Assembly (NCBI GenBank): GCA_017998555.1
Contig: JAGOCU010000038.1
Location: 1 to 8,139 of the forward strand
DNA from: Thermoflexales bacterium
GTDB taxonomy: Bacteria > Chloroflexota > Anaerolineae > J036 > Brachytrichaceae
Length of the DNA stretch: 8,139 bases
Direction of reading: 5' to 3'
The number at the start of each line of letters is the position of its first letter. Position 1 is the stretch's first letter. The position numbers and the translations under genes are program-made. The notes under the pieces are model-generated. The model was not told where the DNA came from, ran no database searches, and worked only from the letters and a program-made list of their open reading frames with translations. Positions 4,840 through 8,139 of the stretch are shown here, in pieces.

Positions 4840-5762
4840 CCGGCCACCGCCTGAATGAATTCGATCCGGTTGCCAAACGGATCGCGAGCCTCGAAGCGGT
4901 CGTAGCCCGGGATGGCGATCGAATCAAGCGTCGCGCAGCCGGCCGCTTCGAGCTTCGCCCGCCAGGCCGCCAACCCGCTCACCTGCCAGGCGATGTGGGC
5001 CTTGGTCCGGTTCCGGTCGACGCCATCCTCGGTGCTGACGTGCAACTGCTGCCCGTCCGCCTCCGCCCAGAACCCGCCCTTTTCCCTGAGCGACTCCGGC
5101 TTATCGATTTCGCGCAGACCCAGGAGATCGAGATAGAACACCCGGGCTCCGTCCACGTCGGCGGATGGGACGCACACCTGGACGTGGTGGATCCGGCGAA
5201 CGACCGGCGATGCCGGTGGCCACTCATGGCGCAGGATTCCCATCAACAGGACATCCTGATCGACGCCATCGCGGCGCAGGAGTTGTCGCCAGCGTCCTTC
5301 TTCAACAAAGCCAAGCTTGCGATACAGCGCGACCGCCCGATCATTTGCGGCAAAGACGGTCAATCCCACCCGGTGCAGGTCAATCTCGCCAAAGGCGTAA
5401 TTCAGCAACAGCGTCACCGCTTCGCGGCCGTAGCCCTTGCTCCAGTGGACGCGGTCACCAATGCCGACATGAAAATCGGCCGCGCGATGCGACGGGCGAT
5501 AACGGTGCAAACCAATTCTGCCAATGACGGCATCGCCGTCGATGAGCTGAATCGCCCACTCCAGGGACATATCGCGGTAGGCCCAACGCTCGGTCTCCGC
5601 CCGGGTCTGGCGGGCAATCCGCGGCCTCGGCACATCCGAATCGAAGAGCCGCATCATGCCGGCGTCATTGGACCAGCGCGCCATCAGGTCGCCATCGCGC
5701 TCAGCGTCAACGGCGATCAGCCGGATCCGGTCGCTGGTGAGCCGATCGGGGATAGTGATCAT
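4836..5762 (-). CDS. GNAT acetyltransferase fused to glyoxalase/VOC domain
   Basis: This 308-residue protein joins two enzymes in one frame. Residues 1-183 form a RimJ/RimL-like GNAT acetyltransferase, with the acetyl-CoA loop KGYGREA (109-115), a following helix, and AVALYRKLGF (143-152). The usual Arg/Gln three residues before the loop glycine is Trp107. Residues 190-308 form a vicinal-oxygen-chelate (glyoxalase-like) module with all four expected metal ligands: His193, His241, His256 and Glu301. Such modules occur in glyoxalases, dioxygenases and resistance proteins. The ATG at 5762 is chosen because GGGAGG lies 7 nt upstream and it overlaps the previous stop in ATGA (5759-5762). A GTG at 5777 would lack this. 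The first half is a paralogue of the preceding gene. Substrates are unknown. A role in modifying or detoxifying a small molecule is inferred. Confidence 0.9.
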   Translation of the reverse strand: MITIPDRLTSDRIRLIAVDAERDGDLMARWSNDAGMMRLFDSDVPRPRIARQTRAETERWAYRDMSLEWAIQLIDGDAVIGRIGLHRYRPSHRAADFHVGIGDRVHWSKGYGREAVTLLLNYAFGEIDLHRVGLTVFAANDRAVALYRKLGFVEEGRWRQLLRRDGVDQDVLLMGILRHEWPPASPVVRRIHHVQVCVPSADVDGARVFYLDLLGLREIDKPESLREKGGFWAEADGQQLHVSTEDGVDRNRTKAHIAWQVSGLAAWRAKLEAAGCATLDSIAIPGYDRFEARDPFGNRIEFIQAVAG

Positions 5763-6322
5763 CGTGTCGCCTCCCACTCCGCCCGCAACAGGCCAAGACT
5801 AACCTCATCCCAGCGCCGGCCAAATCGAAACAGCGCCTCGCGCGAGCGGGCCTCGACCTTGAAACCAGCCGCGGCAAAAAACGCCAGGGCCGCTTCGTTA
5901 TAGCCAGGCACGCCGACGGTAACCCGGCGCAGGTTCATCTCGCTGAAGATGTAGCGCAGGGCGAGCGCAAGCGCCTCGCGGCCGTATCCCTGCCGGCGGT
6001 CCTCGGGCATACCAATCCCGAGCTTGAGCCAGGCGCCCCCTGCGCCCCACTCCACCCAGATGGTCAACACGCCAATCAGCCGGTCATCGGCGCGCAACCG
6101 AATCCGCAGGTCAAACTCGTAGGCGTCATCCTCGTGGTTCTTCTCGCGTTCTTCGTAGCGCTTCTTGAGCTGGTGGGCCGACGTTGGCCGCTGCAACTCG
6201 GAGCTGAACAGCGCGAGGAAGTCGGGGGTGTGCGACCAGACGGCCTCGATGTCGGGATCCTTGACCGGATCGAGGGCGGTCAGGCGGACCCGCTCCCCTT
6301 CATAGAAATTGATGTCGTTCAT
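5759..6322 (-). CDS. GNAT-family N-acetyltransferase
   Basis: This 187-residue protein is a RimJ/RimL-type GNAT enzyme, which transfers an acetyl group from acetyl-CoA to an amine. The cofactor loop is RRQGYGREALAL (109-120) with the canonical R-x-x-G-x-G spacing (Arg109, Gly112, Gly114). The C-terminal half shows the usual NEAALAFFAAAGFKVEAR pattern (142-159). It shares GYGREA, the E-x-x-L-x-R-V strand, the GF-x-x-E-x-R turn and a closing LR-x-EW with the GNAT half of the next gene, so the two look like a tandem duplication. It starts 15 nt after the TIGR03943 gene with no clear ribosome site, and its stop overlaps the next start by 4 nt. The acceptor substrate is unknown. Confidence 0.9.
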   Translation of the reverse strand: MNDINFYEGERVRLTALDPVKDPDIEAVWSHTPDFLALFSSELQRPTSAHQLKKRYEEREKNHEDDAYEFDLRIRLRADDRLIGVLTIWVEWGAGGAWLKLGIGMPEDRRQGYGREALALALRYIFSEMNLRRVTVGVPGYNEAALAFFAAAGFKVEARSREALFRFGRRWDEVSLGLLRAEWEATR

Positions 6323-6337
6323 GGCATGCTTGCGAAA

Positions 6338-7069
6338 TCACGGAAACAAATAGGGTTGATTGGGCGCCTGGGTTGCCTCAATCCGTTCTGCGGCGATGAT
6401 CGGCATGCGCTCTCCGGCGTATTCCCCCAGCCCGAATCGGCCGACCACGCGCACCCAGGCGTCGGTTTTCAGCTCGGACGCGTCGTCGGTCTCGACCAGC
6501 AGGGCCACGGGCGTGGCGTCGGCGACGCAACAGCTCACCGCGAAGCGGGAGACAAAAAACTGATTCGGTTTGGCGCGCGGGTCGTGGTAGACAAAGCCGA
6601 TCACATCCACGGACTGGCCGGTCAGCGCCGCCGGATCCGGGCTGCGCGAAATCTCGATCAACCAGTCGATGATGTTGCGCTGACCGCCTGTCCGTTGGGC
6701 CACCGGCGCGGCGCCGGCCCGCACCGGGGCGCCCAGGCCCAGTCCGCGCCCGGCGAGCGCGCTGGCGCCCAGCGGCCGGGCCGGGACCAGCAATCCAAGC
6801 GCGACCGGCAGCGCGAGCAGGCCGGCCCCAAGCGCGCTGATCCGCCCGTGGCCGGCCCACAGCGGCGAGGCTTGCGCAGCGCGGTCCATCAGCCGAAACA
6901 CAACGGTCAGGGCCAGGGCCGAAAACAGCAATACCGCGACGAGCGCCAGCCAGGCGAAGCGCTGGTTGATATAGAAGTTCAGCGTGCCGGTGTTGATCTT
7001 CACGGCGAACATCAGCGCCAGCCCGGCGAGGATGATGCCCTTGATCCAGGAAACGGAACGATTGGTCAT
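6338..7069 (-). CDS. TIGR03943 / YcgQ-like permease partner
   Basis: This 243-residue membrane protein matches the TIGR03943 (DUF1980, YcgQ-like) family, which is nearly always encoded next to a DUF318-type permease, as here (4 nt gap). Membrane helices are likely near 8-24, 38-59 and 77-96. A low-complexity Ala/Gly linker (about 98-130) leads to a soluble C-terminal domain (about 131-243). That domain carries FFVSRFAVSCCVADATPVAL (171-190), the conserved family segment with the Cys180-Cys181 pair and Asp184, followed by strands ending in RVVGRFG. The cysteine pair suggests metal or thiol chemistry at the membrane. It is described as a putative permease subunit, and its transported substrate is not established. 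The ATG start is supported by tight spacing to the permease stop, with only a weak ribosome site. Confidence 0.88.
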   Translation of the reverse strand: MTNRSVSWIKGIILAGLALMFAVKINTGTLNFYINQRFAWLALVAVLLFSALALTVVFRLMDRAAQASPLWAGHGRISALGAGLLALPVALGLLVPARPLGASALAGRGLGLGAPVRAGAAPVAQRTGGQRNIIDWLIEISRSPDPAALTGQSVDVIGFVYHDPRAKPNQFFVSRFAVSCCVADATPVALLVETDDASELKTDAWVRVVGRFGLGEYAGERMPIIAAERIEATQAPNQPYLFP

Positions 7070-7073
7070 GGCT

Positions 7074-8114
7074 TTACCAGGCGAGATTGAGATTCACAAA
7101 GACCCCGACGACGAAGGCCATCGCCGCGGTCAGCAGGATGAGATAGACCACGACCCGGCGCTTGAACACGCCGAGGAGCATGAGGGTGCTCTTGATGTCG
7201 ATCATCGGGCCAAATACAAGAAAAGCGATGATTGAGCCGCTGGTGAAGGTGTTGACGAAGTTGAGGGCCAGAAAGGCGTCGACCGTGCTGCATACCGACA
7301 GCACGAAGGCCAGGGCCTGCAGGGCGACCACGGACAGGACCATCCCCGAACCCACGCCAAGCAGCGCCTGCTGGGGGACAAAGGTCTGCAGCGCGGTCGC
7401 CAGCAGGGATCCGGCAACGAGATAGGGCGCCACATCGAAGAACTCGTCCGCGGCGACGCCGATGGCGCGCTGCAGATTGGCCATGCGGCCCGGCGCGGAC
7501 GCGCCGGTCGGCGGGCCGTGACGCGCGTCGCCGGGCAGGCCGCCCATGACAGGACCCAGAGAGAGCGGCCGCATCACGCGCGCCAGCCCGGGTTGGAAAG
7601 AAAACACCAGACCGACGACGACGGCGATGACGAGGGTGAAGAGGATGCGCCCCCAGAACACCGGGCCAAAGCCAAACGCCGCGTAGGTGCTGGCGATGAC
7701 GATTGGATTGAGCACCGGGGCGCCCAGCAGAAACGCGATTCCAGCCGAGAGCGGCAACCCTTTCTGGCACAGCCGGCGCACGACCGGGATAACACCACAT
7801 TCGCACACCGGGAACACCACCCCCAGCAGCGCGCCAACCAGGGTAGCCAGAATCCGGTTGCGCGGCATCACCCGGGCGATGTCATCGGGCGAGATGAAGA
7901 CGGCGATCAGGCCAGACGCCAGGGCGCCGAGCAGCAGAAACGGGGCGGCCTCGATGAAGATGCCGAGAAAGACCGTGACGAAGTTCTGGGCGAGGTCGGG
8001 CAGGGCCAAGGCTGGCACGTATACGCCGAGCGGGACAAAGTTGTCCAGCACGACGGTGCCCAGGACGACGACCAGGATGAGGCCTGAGACAAGGAGCAGC
8101 CGGTTTCGGGTCAT
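7074..8114 (-). CDS. DUF318 / ArsP_1-type permease (YcgR-like)
   Basis: This 346-residue polytopic membrane protein belongs to the DUF318 (Pfam ArsP_1) permease family. It has about eight hydrophobic segments arranged as two similar halves around a charged loop (about 174-215). Signature motifs are FPVCECGVIPVVRRLCQKGL (101-120) with Cys104 and Cys106, GAPVLNPIVI (131-140), and in the second half CSTVDAFLALNFVNTF (275-290) and FGPMIDIKSTLML (301-313). Family members include arsenic-linked transporters. Members paired with a TIGR03943 protein, like this one, have no proven substrate. It is the first gene of the minus-strand operon, and its start lies 25 nt from the window edge, so the promoter is mostly outside. 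The ATG at 8114 gives a normal hydrophobic N-terminus. No strong ribosome site precedes it. Confidence 0.93.
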   Translation of the reverse strand: MTRNRLLLVSGLILVVVLGTVVLDNFVPLGVYVPALALPDLAQNFVTVFLGIFIEAAPFLLLGALASGLIAVFISPDDIARVMPRNRILATLVGALLGVVFPVCECGVIPVVRRLCQKGLPLSAGIAFLLGAPVLNPIVIASTYAAFGFGPVFWGRILFTLVIAVVVGLVFSFQPGLARVMRPLSLGPVMGGLPGDARHGPPTGASAPGRMANLQRAIGVAADEFFDVAPYLVAGSLLATALQTFVPQQALLGVGSGMVLSVVALQALAFVLSVCSTVDAFLALNFVNTFTSGSIIAFLVFGPMIDIKSTLMLLGVFKRRVVVYLILLTAAMAFVVGVFVNLNLAW

Positions 8115-8139
8115 GCGTGGCCATTAGACCACCCCGAAA

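Noticed and set aside
4806..5903. Plus-strand open frame of 365 codons opposite the GNAT-VOC and GNAT genes
   Set aside because: It has no recognisable domain, is rich in Arg, Pro and Ala, and is fully antisense to two well-supported enzymes. Long antisense frames are expected in GC-rich coding DNA.
6134..7090. Plus-strand open frame of 318 codons opposite the TIGR03943 gene
   Set aside because: It is antisense to a recognised family, has low-complexity basic composition, and shows no family motif.
7066..7806. Minus-strand open frame of 246 codons overlapping the permease in another frame
   Set aside because: The permease frame has all family motifs. This frame is an Arg/Gly/Ala-rich shadow of it.

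Overview
This is an 8.1-kb, high-GC, gene-dense bacterial chromosomal window with eleven protein genes. It shows no RNA genes, insertion sequences, phage genes or CRISPR arrays. The gene set (YugP-type zinc peptidase, a YtxG/YtxH-like pair, a DtxR-family regulator with a FeoA-like tail, an emfourin-like lipoprotein, and a permease plus TIGR03943 pair) would suit a GC-rich Chloroflexota bacterium. That placement is inferred from gene content only and is not secure.

Left part (1-2470). A plus-strand block encodes a membrane zinc metallopeptidase, a two-helix membrane protein and a YtxH protein with five exact 11-residue coiled repeats. It ends at a strong intrinsic terminator (1766-1804). A multi-pass membrane protein of unknown function converges on it from the minus strand. 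That gene's start faces a DtxR/MntR-like regulator across a 109-bp divergent spacer holding two mirrored -10 boxes.

Middle part (2471-4185). The regulator (+) converges on ribosomal protein S20 (rpsT, -). S20 in turn diverges from a small lipoprotein (+) that resembles emfourin-type inhibitors of M4 metalloproteases. The lipoprotein then converges on the long minus-strand operon.

Right part (4186-8114). This is a compact minus-strand operon, in transcription order: DUF318-type permease, TIGR03943 partner, GNAT acetyltransferase, a GNAT-glyoxalase fusion, and a Nudix hydrolase. Spacings are 4, 15, -4 and -4 nt, so translation is probably coupled. The permease pair may move a metal or other solute. 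The last three genes look like a small-molecule modification and detoxification set.

The most striking feature is not a gene. Two 51-nt perfect hairpins (24-bp stems, 3-nt loop) lie 969 bp apart, one at each of the two neighbouring convergent gene junctions. They differ only at two stem base pairs, both fully compensated (A-T/T-A versus C-G/G-C). They look like members of a dispersed structured repeat family used as two-way transcript ends.
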